From assembly GCA_052148715.1 (NCBI GenBank), contig JBKQHQ010000216.1, positions 71,268 to 135,267 on the forward strand: DNA of 64,000 bases, given 5' to 3'. The notes beneath the pieces are model-generated. The model was not told the origin of the DNA. It saw nothing but the letters and a program-made list of their open reading frames with translations, and ran no database searches. Of the stretch, positions 1 to 8,043 are shown in pieces. This DNA comes from JBKQHQ01 sp052148715. Lineage in GTDB: Bacteria > Pseudomonadota > Alphaproteobacteria > Rhizobiales > Xanthobacteraceae. Made by a program: the position numbers and the translations under genes. The first letter of the stretch is position 1, and every line of letters begins with the position of its first letter.

Positions 1-376
1 GCGCCAAACGCAGAATGCGCGACGGGCGGCCGTGCGGGAACGGCCGCCGTCAGACTCCGCTAATCAACGTATTTTTTTTTGGACTACTACGAACGCTCAG
101 CGACGCGCAATTCGCCACGCATTTCGCAGCGCAGCAGCGGGCTTCAACGGATAGCTGCGGTAAATGGAGTAATGCAGCCACAGACGGTTCAGGAACGGCA
201 GCGCGATCATCGTATCCTCCGACCGAGCAATCACATGATAACGTTGGTATCTGTATCCGGTTCCCGACGAGCATCAAATTTTGCCCAGGGAGGTCGAATG
301 CCGGCGCGGCTCGTGTCCTTTGGTTTTGCTCCCGGAGCCGTGATCATCCGTCGTCATGGCAATCGGCCAATAAGGA
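1..376. other. Non-coding left edge
   Basis: No convincing gene is visible on either strand. Open frames here lack a ribosome binding site and resemble no family. The only structure seen is the hairpin at 25-48 with a T-run after it. It may hold the 3' end of a gene that begins outside the window. Confidence 0.5.
25..48 (+). terminator. Hairpin followed at a distance by a T-run
   Basis: Perfect 9-bp inverted repeat GGCGGCCGT (25-33) / ACGGCCGCC (40-48) around a 6-nt loop. A run of nine T follows at 72-80. The T-run lies about 23 nt past the stem, further than in a classic intrinsic terminator, so the call is tentative. Confidence 0.4.
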
Positions 377-1090
377 TCAGGATGGAGAACGGGTCCCCAG
401 ATAGAGGCCTCTTCCCATCAGGCCTTCCACGTCGAGGGTGACGGTCATCCTGGCTGCCGTGAAGGCCGCCCGGCACTGCTCTTCGGTAAAGAGGCCCATC
501 TCGTGGCGCTCGGTGAAGTGCTCGATGCCATCCGGCGTTCCGACGAGATAATGAAAGTCCGAGCTCACCAGGGTTCCCTCGGTATTCCAAACGATCATGC
601 GTGCGATCTTGAGCTCCGGCCGGTCGACAAAGTTGACGCCCGGCGCCTGGCGCCCGGTTTTCCAGTCCGCCGGGGAGAAATAGGGTTCGATGGCCAGGAC
701 CCCGCCCGGTTCAACGTGCCGGGCCATGTTCGCGATGGCCAGGCGCAGCCGCTGCTCGGTCTTCACGTAGCCGATCGAACTGAACAGACAGACAACGACA
801 TCGAACCGCCGGCCGAGGTCGAAATCGACCATGTCGCCTTGATGAAACGGAATGCCTGCGTGGCGCGTGCGAGCGACCTCAAGCATGCGGGGATCGAGAT
901 CGAGCCCCTCGACGGCGAAGGCATCGCGAAAGTATGGGATGTGCCCCCCGGTCCCGCATGCAACGTCGAGCAGCGTGTGGCCCGCCGAGCGCTTGTGGAT
1001 CGCAATCAGCTCGCGCAGCCGCGCGGCCTCGCGCGCGTAGTCCTTCCAGCTGTAGATGGCGTCATAGAATGGCTCCGATTTGGTGAACAT
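377..1090 (-). CDS. Class I SAM-dependent methyltransferase
   Basis: A 237-residue protein with the Rossmann-type methyltransferase pattern. The SAM-binding motif I LLDVACGTGGH lies near residues 40-50, followed by an acidic loop (EGLDLDPRMLEVA) and a motif IV-like stretch (FDVVVCLFSSIGYV). It opens with a FYDAIYSWKDY segment usual for small-molecule N-methyltransferases of this group. The ATG at 1090 is preceded by GGAG about nine bases upstream. It is divergent from the Cache-protein gene at 1262. The substrate cannot be read from sequence; a cytoplasmic small-molecule methyltransferase is most likely. Confidence 0.85.
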   Translation of the reverse strand: MFTKSEPFYDAIYSWKDYAREAARLRELIAIHKRSAGHTLLDVACGTGGHIPYFRDAFAVEGLDLDPRMLEVARTRHAGIPFHQGDMVDFDLGRRFDVVVCLFSSIGYVKTEQRLRLAIANMARHVEPGGVLAIEPYFSPADWKTGRQAPGVNFVDRPELKIARMIVWNTEGTLVSSDFHYLVGTPDGIEHFTERHEMGLFTEEQCRAAFTAARMTVTLDVEGLMGRGLYLGTRSPS

Positions 1091-1261
1091 CGATCCTGCT
1101 CCGCGAGCCGTCCCTTACGCTTACGTTGCACCGCAACGTGCTGCGCCGGTCGTTGCCGGCGCGGCATGGTAGGTCTCCACATCGCCGCGTCCCCGACCAT
1201 TGATTATTGCGCCTGCGGACGGTATCACCGCCCGGCACTTACCCCAAAGGAGGAAAATCTT

Positions 1262-1786
1262 ATGAACCTGAAACAAGCCGTTGTCGGCATCCTCGCGGCC
1301 GGAGCCGTCATCGGGACCGCCATGATTCTGCCGAGCCTTAGCCAAGCGCAGGATGCGAAAGTGAAGGCGGCCATGGAGCTGTTGCAGTCGAAGGCCGAGA
1401 AATTGGGTCCGGCGAAGCTCGAAGGGACTGATAAGGTTGGCGATAAGGACGTTCCGGCCATTTACTTTGGCTCGGCCAAGATCGACAACAATTTCGATCT
1501 GGTCGACGCGGTCGTGAAGGAAGCGGGCGGGACGGCCACGATCTTTGTGAAGAGCGGCGACGAGTATGTCCGCGTGTCCACGAACGTGCCGAAGGCCGAC
1601 GGCCCGGGAGGGCGGGCGATCGGGACTACCCTGGCCCACAACCCCGCATACGACGCCATTAGCAAGGACCAAGCCTTCTATGGCGACGTGGATATTTTGG
1701 GCAAACCTTACACGACGGGGTATGCACCGATCCACAACGCGTCGAAGGCCGTCATCGGCATCTACTATGTAGGCTACGCAAAGTAA
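1262..1786 (+). CDS. Secreted Cache-domain protein (Cache3/Cache2-like)
   Basis: A 174-residue exported protein. The N-terminus is a signal peptide (MNLKQAVVGILAAGAVIGTA, then a SLSQAQ cleavage region). The remainder fits one extracytoplasmic Cache sensor domain: FDLVDAVVKEAGGTATIFVKS, a VRVSTNVPK strand, GRAIGTTL and the end GKPYTTGYAPIHN with IGIYYVGY. Free-standing Cache domains are taken to be periplasmic small-ligand binders, but no ligand can be assigned. The start is fixed by AAAGGAGG at 1246-1253, eight bases before the ATG. Earlier in-frame starts have no such site. A hairpin at 1816-1854 follows. Confidence 0.82.
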   Translation: MNLKQAVVGILAAGAVIGTAMILPSLSQAQDAKVKAAMELLQSKAEKLGPAKLEGTDKVGDKDVPAIYFGSAKIDNNFDLVDAVVKEAGGTATIFVKSGDEYVRVSTNVPKADGPGGRAIGTTLAHNPAYDAISKDQAFYGDVDILGKPYTTGYAPIHNASKAVIGIYYVGYAK

Positions 1787-1815
1787 GCGTTTATCCTACC
1801 AATTTGCGTGCTCTT

Positions 1816-1854
1816 CGCCACCAAGCCTCGCCGTCAAAACGGGGCTTGGTGGCG
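1816..1854. terminator. Convergent-gene hairpin terminator
   Basis: Arms CGCCACCAAGCC (1816-1827) and GGCTTGGTGGCG (1843-1854) form a perfect 12-bp stem. The loop contains a further CCGT/ACGG pairing. It lies between the converging Cache gene and the dioxygenase-like gene, so it can serve both. There is no strong T-run on either side. Confidence 0.6.
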
Positions 1855-1918
1855 CATCTACTTTGAGCCCGGTTGAGCTTAGACGCCATTCGGGTATCAG
1901 TTTGAGCTGACGGTGCGC

Positions 1919-3319
1919 TCAGCCGCGCCGGTTCTGGGCATCCCAGTAGCGCTCGAGATTGGCGATCAGCGCCGGGCTGAAATGACAGTAGGCCTGCTCG
2001 CGCGCGTAGAGGGCGCAATAGCGGCGGAACAGGTCGAGCGGCTCCTGCGCCACCCGAAAGGCGCGCCGGTTGCCAATCGCGCTCACCGCGCCTGAATTGG
2101 TCAGGCCGACCACCACCCGCTCCACGGCCGCGTCCATCGCCTCGGCCGGCGCGATCTCGTCGCAGATGAGCCGGCCTTCCGGACTGTCGCACAGAAGCTT
2201 GCGCTCGTATTGGATCGCTTGCCGCGCCAGGCGATCGCCGGTGAACCGCGGGAGCCGCATATTGGCGGCGCCCGGAATGATGCCCTCCTTGCGCGCCGGC
2301 AGCGTCATGAACGCGTTGTTCGCCGCCAGCACATAGTCCATGGTCAGCAGGATCTGGCAGTGTCCGCCGATGGCAAAACTGTCGACCGCCGCGATCCAGG
2401 GTTTCTCGACGGCGAAGCCGTGGACATCGTCGGGGAGGATGTCGGGCTGCGCCACTCCGCGCAGGAATTTGTGCACGAAGCCGAGCTCCCGCTGCGGGAA
2501 CCAGAGGAACGGGATCTGGCCGCGATAAAGATGGGTCAGATTGATGCCGCTGCCGAAGATATGGCGGCCGCGATATTTGGGGTGATCGACGGTCCCGCCC
2601 CGCAGCACGGCGATGTCGGTGTTCGGATCGAGAATGGCGAGATCGACGGCGATCTCCATGTTGTCGATCGTGGTCTGGTCTTCGGCGTTCAAGTAGCGCG
2701 GATTGCGCATGGTCAGATGAACGGCGCGGTCGCGGCGCTCGACCCTGGCGCCGCCGAGATCCACGACCCCGTCGGCGCCGAGCCGCACCAGCAGCGCATC
2801 GACCTCGGGCCGCGGCAGCAACATCGCATGGCACAGATGCCGACCGGCCTGCTCATGTCCGAGAATATGCGAAAGCAGAATTCCCTGATCGATCTCGAGG
2901 CCGTCCTTGTCCCGTTGCAGGCAGCCCGCCTCGGCGGCGACTTGTCGCCGCGTCGGCGCGAGGCCCGGTATCGCCTCGGCGGCGGCATAGACGAGTTCCT
3001 CGATGCGGACGAAACAGGCCAAATCCCGCGTGAGCTCGGCATAGATCGCCCCGGCGTGCCGACGCAAGAAGCGCTCGCGCGCCTCGCGCGCTTGCTGGCG
3101 GATCGCGTCGGCCACGGTTGCCTCCGCCGGACCGCGCGCGGCCTTTTTCGGCAGGCGGGCGAGCAGTTCATCGCTGCGTCGCCAGAACTCGCAATGGCTG
3201 CGGCGGTCTTGAGCGAGATCGCCGGTGACCTCCGGCTCGCCCGCCTGCCAATCTTCGACGAGCGTCTCAGGCAATCCGGTTGCGCGCAGAGAAGGAGACG
3301 TATCTGAAGCTTGCGTCAT
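1919..3319 (-). CDS. dpgC: DpgC-like acyl-CoA 1,2-dioxygenase (crotonase fold)
   Basis: A 466-residue protein with a helical N-terminal region (about 1-180) and a C-terminal crotonase domain. The crotonase part matches the DpgC pattern: GSGINLTHLY (about 256-265), KPWIAAVDSFAIGGHCQ (306-322) and LPARKEGIIPGAAN (340-353). DpgC of glycopeptide producers oxidises 3,5-dihydroxyphenylacetyl-CoA to the glyoxylate using O2 without metal or cofactor. A CoA-ligase gene of phenylacetate type lies just upstream on the same strand, so an arylacetyl-CoA substrate is likely; its identity is inference. The ATG at 3319 has GAAGGTGG upstream. A TTG at 3364 would add 15 residues but has weaker support. An ordinary enoyl-CoA hydratase is the alternative, but length and motifs favour DpgC. 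Confidence 0.8.
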   Translation of the reverse strand: MTQASDTSPSLRATGLPETLVEDWQAGEPEVTGDLAQDRRSHCEFWRRSDELLARLPKKAARGPAEATVADAIRQQAREARERFLRRHAGAIYAELTRDLACFVRIEELVYAAAEAIPGLAPTRRQVAAEAGCLQRDKDGLEIDQGILLSHILGHEQAGRHLCHAMLLPRPEVDALLVRLGADGVVDLGGARVERRDRAVHLTMRNPRYLNAEDQTTIDNMEIAVDLAILDPNTDIAVLRGGTVDHPKYRGRHIFGSGINLTHLYRGQIPFLWFPQRELGFVHKFLRGVAQPDILPDDVHGFAVEKPWIAAVDSFAIGGHCQILLTMDYVLAANNAFMTLPARKEGIIPGAANMRLPRFTGDRLARQAIQYERKLLCDSPEGRLICDEIAPAEAMDAAVERVVVGLTNSGAVSAIGNRRAFRVAQEPLDLFRRYCALYAREQAYCHFSPALIANLERYWDAQNRRG

Positions 3320-3358
3320 GTCTTCGCATCCACCTTCAAGCTTTGAACCGAGCGATCG

Positions 3359-3435
3359 TTTCAAGCCTGGTTCAAGTCTTTGTTGAAGTCTCAGTTCAAG
3401 TATTGCATTAAGGCATGTTCCACTCTTGGTTTAAG
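3359..3435. repeat. Tandem array of GTTCAAG-like heptamers at 11-12 bp spacing
   Basis: Seven GTTCAAG-like heptamers begin at 3359, 3370, 3382, 3394, 3406, 3417 and 3429. Intervals are 11, 12, 12, 12, 11 and 12 bp. The units at 3370 and 3394 are exact; 3382 is GTTGAAG, 3429 is GTTTAAG, and 3406 and 3417 are more degenerate. The array fills the gap between the ligase stop codon and the dioxygenase start. Near-helical spacing suggests a multi-site operator or promoter-control region. Confidence 0.6.
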
Positions 3436-4738
3436 TTTTTGGCCGCCGGTCGATCACGCGCTTGGCCTTGCCTTGCGAACGCTCGATCGTTCCGGGCTCG
3501 ACCACCCGAACCGTCGTGCTCACCCCGACGAGGGCCTTGATATGATGCTCGGTCTGGTGCTCGAGCGCCGCCCGCTCTTCCGTGCTGAGCTTACCAGCGA
3601 GCTCGGCACGGGTCTCGACCACGACGTCGAGCTCATCGAGCCGCTCGGGGCGGCGCAATTCCAGCAGATAATGCGGCGCCAGTCGATCCTCCTTGGCGAG
3701 CACCGCCTCGATCTGGGTCGGAAAAACATTGACGCCGCGGATGATCAGCATGTCGTCGGTGCGTCCCTTGATGCGATCCATACGCCGCATGGTGCGCGCC
3801 GTGCCGGGCAGCAAGCGCGTGAGATCGCGCGTGCGATAGCGGATCACCGGCATCGCCTCCTTGGTCAGCGAGGTGAACACAAGCTCGCCCCCCTCCCCGT
3901 CAGCCAAAGGCCGGCCCGACTCGGGATCGATGACCTCGGGATAGAAATGATCCTCCCACACGGTCGGCCCATCCTTGCTTTCGATGCATTCCTGCGCGAC
4001 GCCCGGCCCGATCACCTCCGACAAGCCGTAGATATCGAGCGCATCGAGATCCATGCGCCGCTCGATCTCGGCGCGCATGCTCTCCGTCCAGGGCTCGGCG
4101 CCAAAAATGCCGATGCGCAGGCTGCAGGCGCGCGGGTCCAATTTCTGGCGCTCGAACTCGTCGGCGATCGCCAGCATGTAGGACGGCGTCACCATGATGA
4201 TGTCCGGCTTGAAGTCGTTGATCAGCTGAACCTGCCGTTCGGTGAAGCCGCCGCCGACCGGTATGACGGCGGCGCCCAAATACTCGCCCCCGTAATGGGC
4301 GCCGAGGCCGCCGGTGAACAGGCCATAGCCATAGGCGACGTGAATCTTGTCGCTCGAGCGGCCGCCCGCGGCGCGGATCGAGCGCGCCATCAGGTGCGAC
4401 CACATCTCGATATCGCTCTTGGTGTAGCCGACCACCGTGGGCTTGCCGGTCGTTCCGCTCGACGCATGAATGCGCACGATCTGCTCCATCGGCACGGCAA
4501 ACATGCCGAAGGGATAGTTTTGCCGCAGGTCCTCCTTGCTGGTGAACGGAAACCGGGCGAGGTCGTCGAGCTGCTTGAGGTCGTCGGGATGCACGCCTGC
4601 GGCGTCGAACTTCTTCCGGTAGTGCGGGACGCGCGCATAGGCCCGGCGCAGCGCTTCCTGCAAGCGCGCGAGCTGTAGGGCCCGAAGCTCGTCGACGCTC
4701 GCCTTCTCGATCGGTTCCAGCTGGTCCAGCGCGCCCAT
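3431..4738 (-). CDS. paaK: Phenylacetate-CoA ligase-like AMP-forming ligase
   Basis: A 435-residue adenylate-forming ligase, the usual PaaK length. Motifs in order are the P-loop HASSGTTGKP (about 91-100), YGLFTGGLGAHYG, GAEPWTE, a DIYGLSEVIGPG acidic motif, and RYRTRDLTRLLPG before the C-terminal domain (GRTDDMLIIRGVNVFPTQIE). The family activates phenylacetate or a related arylacetate to its CoA ester with ATP in the cytoplasm. The ATG at 4738 has GGAGG six bases upstream; a frame opening at 4804 would add 22 unlike residues. It precedes the DpgC-like gene on the same strand, suggesting ligase then dioxygenase. No paaABCDE ring-epoxidase genes are nearby. Confidence 0.88.
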   Translation of the reverse strand: MGALDQLEPIEKASVDELRALQLARLQEALRRAYARVPHYRKKFDAAGVHPDDLKQLDDLARFPFTSKEDLRQNYPFGMFAVPMEQIVRIHASSGTTGKPTVVGYTKSDIEMWSHLMARSIRAAGGRSSDKIHVAYGYGLFTGGLGAHYGGEYLGAAVIPVGGGFTERQVQLINDFKPDIIMVTPSYMLAIADEFERQKLDPRACSLRIGIFGAEPWTESMRAEIERRMDLDALDIYGLSEVIGPGVAQECIESKDGPTVWEDHFYPEVIDPESGRPLADGEGGELVFTSLTKEAMPVIRYRTRDLTRLLPGTARTMRRMDRIKGRTDDMLIIRGVNVFPTQIEAVLAKEDRLAPHYLLELRRPERLDELDVVVETRAELAGKLSTEERAALEHQTEHHIKALVGVSTTVRVVEPGTIERSQGKAKRVIDRRPKT

Positions 4739-4896
4739 CGGTTCCCTCCAAGCCCGAGACTGCCGGCAGCCTAGCGAGGCCGCCACGGCCTGACCACCGG
4801 GCAAACCTTCGCTCTCGGACGTTGAACTGGCCGCTGTAAAAACAGCGAAAATACAGCGGGGGCTTCGAGCGGAAGCTCTTTACAATCCTTAGTTGA

Positions 4897-5253
4897 TCAC
4901 AGCTGGCCATGTTCGACGCGGAAGACCAGGATTGCTTTGTCCAGGTCGCTGTACGCATCGGGTGGGAAACGCCGCTCGAGCGCGTCAAGCTCGATCTGTT
5001 CCGCATCCGTGAGCGGCCGCTTGAGCTTCTGCCGCAAGAGGTCAAAGAATCGATCGCGATCTTGATCCGCGCGCCGGCGTGCTTCGAGCTTCGCAGCTGC
5101 AAGCTTCTCCGCATCGGCGGGGCCGGTTGGAGGAGCGTGGCCATCGCCTGCCTGCGCGTGACGCGGGCGCCCGCGATCTCGGTCTTGTCCGGTCGCGGCG
5201 CCCTCCCTTTGCTCGACGCGATCGACCCGGGCGCGAAGCCGACGCGGACTCAT
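4897..5253 (-). CDS. Small charged helical protein, partner of the DUF5681 gene
   Basis: A 118-residue Arg/Glu/Asp-rich protein, largely helical with heptad-like stretches (KLEARRRADQDRDRFFDLLRQ, LTDAEQIELDALERRF). No enzymatic motif is visible and the family is not recognised by name. Its ATG overlaps the stop codon of the upstream DUF5681 gene as ATGA at 5250-5253, so the pair is translationally coupled and probably acts together. A longer reading of the same frame back to 5493 would overlap the neighbour extensively and is unlikely. Confidence 0.65.
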   Translation of the reverse strand: MSPRRLRARVDRVEQREGAATGQDRDRGRPRHAQAGDGHAPPTGPADAEKLAAAKLEARRRADQDRDRFFDLLRQKLKRPLTDAEQIELDALERRFPPDAYSDLDKAILVFRVEHGQL

Positions 5254-5723
5254 TCCAGCTGTCTCCTTTCCAAGGCGGTCACCCTCGCCTCGATCTCGGC
5301 CGTTTCGAGGGTTTGGACATGGGTCTTGGTCAGACCCATGACCACGGCGGCCTCGCCCGGCGACAGGTCGCCGGCCGCGCACGCCGCCAGGATCGCGGAG
5401 GAGGCCTTGACCGCGTCGGCGGCGGTGGCGATGTGGGGCAGATCGAACTCGACCGGACGGTCGCGCCGCGGCGGCAATATCCGTTCCAGGCAAAGCCGCA
5501 GCGCAACCGGGTCGCCCGCCAATGCCTTGTCGACGGCCTTGCGCGTGAGCACCTCGGCCTCGCCGTCGAGCAGGACCTCGAGCGCCGTCGTCGTCTTGTT
5601 GCGCGAGCCTCTCGGCCGTCCGTTCGGATTGCCGCTCATGCCGGGCCCGAACGGCCGCCCGCGCGGTGTGTCGCCGACGCTGTGCGCAGCCGGCGACGGA
5701 GTGTCGACGTTTTCCATGGTCAT
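5250..5723 (-). CDS. DUF5681-domain protein
   Basis: A 157-residue protein carrying the DUF5681 signature. A GNPNGRPRGSRNK motif (around residues 31-43) is followed by helices (LTRKAVDKALAGDPVALRLCLERILPPRRDRPV). The C-terminal part (LSPGEAAVVMGLTKTHVQTLE) resembles a helix-turn-helix. The function of the family is not known; members occur in alphaproteobacteria and are often linked to mobile DNA. It is the first gene of a two-gene operon, coupled to the next by ATGA overlap. A palindrome at 5780-5801 in the AT-rich upstream region may be its control site. Confidence 0.75.
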   Translation of the reverse strand: MTMENVDTPSPAAHSVGDTPRGRPFGPGMSGNPNGRPRGSRNKTTTALEVLLDGEAEVLTRKAVDKALAGDPVALRLCLERILPPRRDRPVEFDLPHIATAADAVKASSAILAACAAGDLSPGEAAVVMGLTKTHVQTLETAEIEARVTALERRQLE

Positions 5724-6092
5724 CAGTTTCGCTGGTTTAGCTGCCGTTATTTATTGCATACGAATCATTTGTTGGCAAGTATCTAATGCATTTGTTAGAT
5801 AACCTTAAAAAACTCTAACGAAGCAGGTTCCGGGGCCCGCTGCGGAGTAGCCTTTGTGGGGTGGCGCGCGGGTTGGCTTCATCCAGGGTCTCCCGGACAA
5901 GAGCTGAAATGGCGTGATCGATCTTGATTGACGCGTCGCTAGCACGCAGTCGCACCGATGACTATCGGCGAAGGAAGAAGAAATGAGAAGCGGGCAGCTG
6001 CCTCATGTCGCCAATGCACGAGCTTCTCCAGCGCGCACCCAACTAACGCCGCCGGGACAGTGGCGACGCACGCTTAGGAGAAAAACGGGGCT
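5724..6092. other. Intergenic region upstream of the DUF5681 operon
   Basis: No gene is seen. The part nearest the operon (5724-5830) is clearly AT-richer than its surroundings and holds the inverted repeat at 5780-5801, consistent with a promoter. The rest up to the uppP-like relic shows nothing recognisable. Confidence 0.5.
5780..5801. promoter_or_regulatory. Palindrome upstream of the DUF5681 operon
   Basis: Perfect inverted repeat TATCTAA (5780-5786) / TTAGATA (5795-5801) with an 8-nt centre, inside an AT-rich stretch 57-78 bp before the DUF5681 start. It looks like a dimeric-regulator operator, possibly for autoregulation through the HTH-like end of DUF5681. That role is inference. Confidence 0.45.
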
Positions 6093-6290
6093 TCACTCAA
6101 GCCAATCCGCCGCGACCCCGATCAGGATAACGGCACCAAGCACGCCACGGTAGATAACGAATGGCCACGCTGAGAGGCACTCCAACACCTTCATCAAAGC
6201 CCAAATCGCGACAAACGCCGAGACGAAGACGACCACCAATCCACGACCAGTAGCCGAAGTTGGCGCCGCTTGCCGTGACCGCCGGGCGAA
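6093..6290 (-). pseudogene. 3' relic resembling undecaprenyl-diphosphatase (uppP)
   Basis: The last ~45 residues of this frame (VVVFVSAFVAIWALMKVLE, then WPFVIYRGVLGAVILIG) match the final two membrane helices of UppP/BacA-type undecaprenyl-diphosphatases, including the PF-IYR-LGA pattern. Upstream the frame turns into arginine-rich unrelated sequence and no catalytic EggE or PGxSRS segment is found. It is most likely the decayed 3' end of a uppP copy. Confidence is limited because only a short hydrophobic stretch supports it. Confidence 0.4.
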
Positions 6291-6434
6291 GGGATACAGC
6301 AAACCAGCAGGCGGCATGCGCGAGGGTCGGATCAATGAACAAGCCCGCTTGATGGGAACGCGTAGCGCGCGAAGGCCGGAGCCAGTGGCGCCGCAATCGA
6401 ATGAGGATTTCATGGCCGTTGGCGCAGTGATCAT

Positions 6435-6812
6435 CGTTTCCCAACTGGTCCTCAGACTGTTGATTCTCCATCCGGGACGATGAAGGTGGTATTGGCCGGC
6501 ATGCTGGCTCCCGGAGGCCTAGGAAGAGTATCTGGAGCTGGCGCTCGGTCTGCGCAGCGCTTGCCGTTGTCGAGCTCGCGACCGGCGGGCGGTGCAGCCA
6601 CGCCGCGAATGCCAGGTTCGGGTCAACTACGGCCGATAATGTCCGGCGTCGGTGACGATGCGAACGGCAGGAATGCTCCGAAACCGGACCGTCGGACGGC
6701 CTCCGCCGGGGCGGCAGGTCAGTGCCAACAAGAGACATTCCGGCTCCTTCCGAGTCGTGAGAAACCAATGTAGCCTACGGTTGCAATCCTGCCAATGAGA
6801 CGCGCCCAGATC
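6435..6812. other. Intergenic region carrying repeat copy A
   Basis: No gene is supported here. It contains the 119-bp dispersed repeat at 6621-6739, then about 70 bp leading to the Nmad3-like gene, in which no clear promoter is seen. Confidence 0.5.
6621..6739 (+). repeat. 119-bp dispersed repeat, copy A (left flank of the Nmad cassette)
   Basis: Begins GGTCAACTACGG and ends ACATT. It matches copy B (8887-9005) at 113 of 119 positions by hand alignment, same orientation and no gaps. More diverged relatives lie at 10460-10530, 17050-17152 and perhaps 13171-13265. Together A and B bracket the 6813-8660 gene cassette as direct repeats. Confidence 0.85.
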
Positions 6813-7544
6813 ATGAAAGTAATCTTCAGCAGAAAGGGATTCGACAGCGCTGCCGGCAAAGCCCCTTCGCCAATCATTAACGGAGAGCCAATCAGTCTTC
6901 CGATCCCGACCGCGCGACGCTCAGAGACGACCTATCTCGCCTTAGGGCTTGGAAAGATCGTCGAGCAGATGACTAAAGGGCGCATTGCCGCTTCCAATCT
7001 CTGCCACGAAGACCCTATGTTCCGTGATGGGCGTTGGGCCTTCGGGCAGACTGGTGCAGCGCAATCGCATTTGGAGCGGAATGGTGTCGGTGTCGGCGAC
7101 GTATTCCTTTTCTTCGGCTTGTTCGCTTCGTTGGAACGCCAGGATCGCCATCATCGTATATTCGGCTATATGCAAGTGGATGAAGTGCGGCGGCTTGGTG
7201 CCCGACCGTCCAAGGACGCTGATCTTGAAGGCTTGGTCCGGCGGCATCCACATACGATCGGAGAGTGGAACGAGAACAACACGCTTTACCTCGGCTTCGG
7301 CGCCAAGGCGAGGACTGCACATCCTCATTTGCGTCTCACGAAACCTGGGGCCGCGGTTTCCGTGTGGACTGTTCCGGCATGGCTCAAAACGACCGGGCTG
7401 ACCTATCATACCAACCCTGTTCGATGGGTTGGCGACAAAGAGCTTCAGGTTGCCTCACGCGGACAAGAATTTGTGTCAGACATAGGTGATCAGATTCCGC
7501 CCGGAGAATGGCTTCGCAACGTGAGGACCGCTATTGAGGGGTGA
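6813..7544 (+). CDS. Nmad3-like putative nucleotide-modification protein
   Basis: A 243-residue protein starting MKVIFSRKGFDSAAG, followed by PSPIINGEPISLPIPT. This is the opening I associate with the 'nucleotide modification associated domain 3' (Nmad3) family. Later conserved-looking parts are GQTGAAQSHLERNGVGVGDVFLFFGLF and HRIFGYMQVDEV. The family was named from genomic association with base-modification genes; no activity is established. The ATG at 6813 fits the family start better than 6795, and no strong ribosome site precedes either. It is followed after four bases by the companion gene at 7549, so the two form an operon. No DNA methylase or glycosyltransferase is adjacent. Confidence 0.7.
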   Translation: MKVIFSRKGFDSAAGKAPSPIINGEPISLPIPTARRSETTYLALGLGKIVEQMTKGRIAASNLCHEDPMFRDGRWAFGQTGAAQSHLERNGVGVGDVFLFFGLFASLERQDRHHRIFGYMQVDEVRRLGARPSKDADLEGLVRRHPHTIGEWNENNTLYLGFGAKARTAHPHLRLTKPGAAVSVWTVPAWLKTTGLTYHTNPVRWVGDKELQVASRGQEFVSDIGDQIPPGEWLRNVRTAIEG

Positions 7545-7548
7545 AACG

Positions 7549-8043
7549 ATGCGAACGCTAATTTATAAGAGAACGCACCATGGCGATCCCGACCCTCAGA
7601 CGGGGGAGTTTGGTTGTAACAATTGCATGGGTTCAGTCCGTGGCCGAAAATTCGATGCGGTGATCGGTATCGGAGGGATAGGAGCGGAGCCTAAGAGGAA
7701 CGGCATCGCTGGTAGGTTGACCTGGATCGGAATCGGTCCCCGAAAAGTTTATGACCCTGACCGTCCGAACAGTCCCCGCGTTAAGTTCGACCACTTTTGG
7801 CATCAAGGAGAGCGTGGCCCGCTATTGGAGCAAAGATATCCGGCCTTGGCGCGGCGAATGTATGATCGGAACGTGAGAGTGCACATGCACTCTGCGCCCG
7901 AAGCCCCTGAACTGGATCGGGACGTTGAAAAAATTCTTCGCCTTGCTATGGCGGCGCCACCTTCCAATCAAACGCCGTCTGGTGTTGGCCGCGCGTCCCC
8001 TGGTTGCGAAGCGCCCAAACAGCGGTGCGGTGAAGGATCATGA
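7549..8043 (+). CDS. Conserved companion of the Nmad3-like protein
   Basis: A 164-residue protein not recognised as a named family. It begins MRTLIYKRTHHGDPDP and contains the glycine-rich, apparently conserved stretch FDAVIGIGGIGAEPKRNGI followed by LTWIGIGP. Two cysteines (FGCNNCMG) and histidines (FDHFWHQGERG) could bind a metal. The last ~25 residues look poorly conserved. The start codon lies four bases after the upstream stop, with GAGGGG as ribosome site, so it is co-transcribed and probably works with the Nmad3-like protein. An enzyme acting on nucleotides or nucleic acid is a guess from context. Confidence 0.65.
   Translation: MRTLIYKRTHHGDPDPQTGEFGCNNCMGSVRGRKFDAVIGIGGIGAEPKRNGIAGRLTWIGIGPRKVYDPDRPNSPRVKFDHFWHQGERGPLLEQRYPALARRMYDRNVRVHMHSAPEAPELDRDVEKILRLAMAAPPSNQTPSGVGRASPGCEAPKQRCGEGS

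Noticed and set aside
1919..3319. Benzoyl-CoA dihydrodiol lyase (BoxC) as an alternative for the DpgC-like gene
   Set aside because: Length and the motifs GSGINLTHLY, PWIAAVDSFAIGG and LPARKEGIIPGAAN follow DpgC, and no boxAB genes are near.
3359..3435. Considered as a CRISPR array
   Set aside because: Units are 7 bp with 4-5 bp gaps, far too short for CRISPR repeats and spacers, and no cas genes are present.
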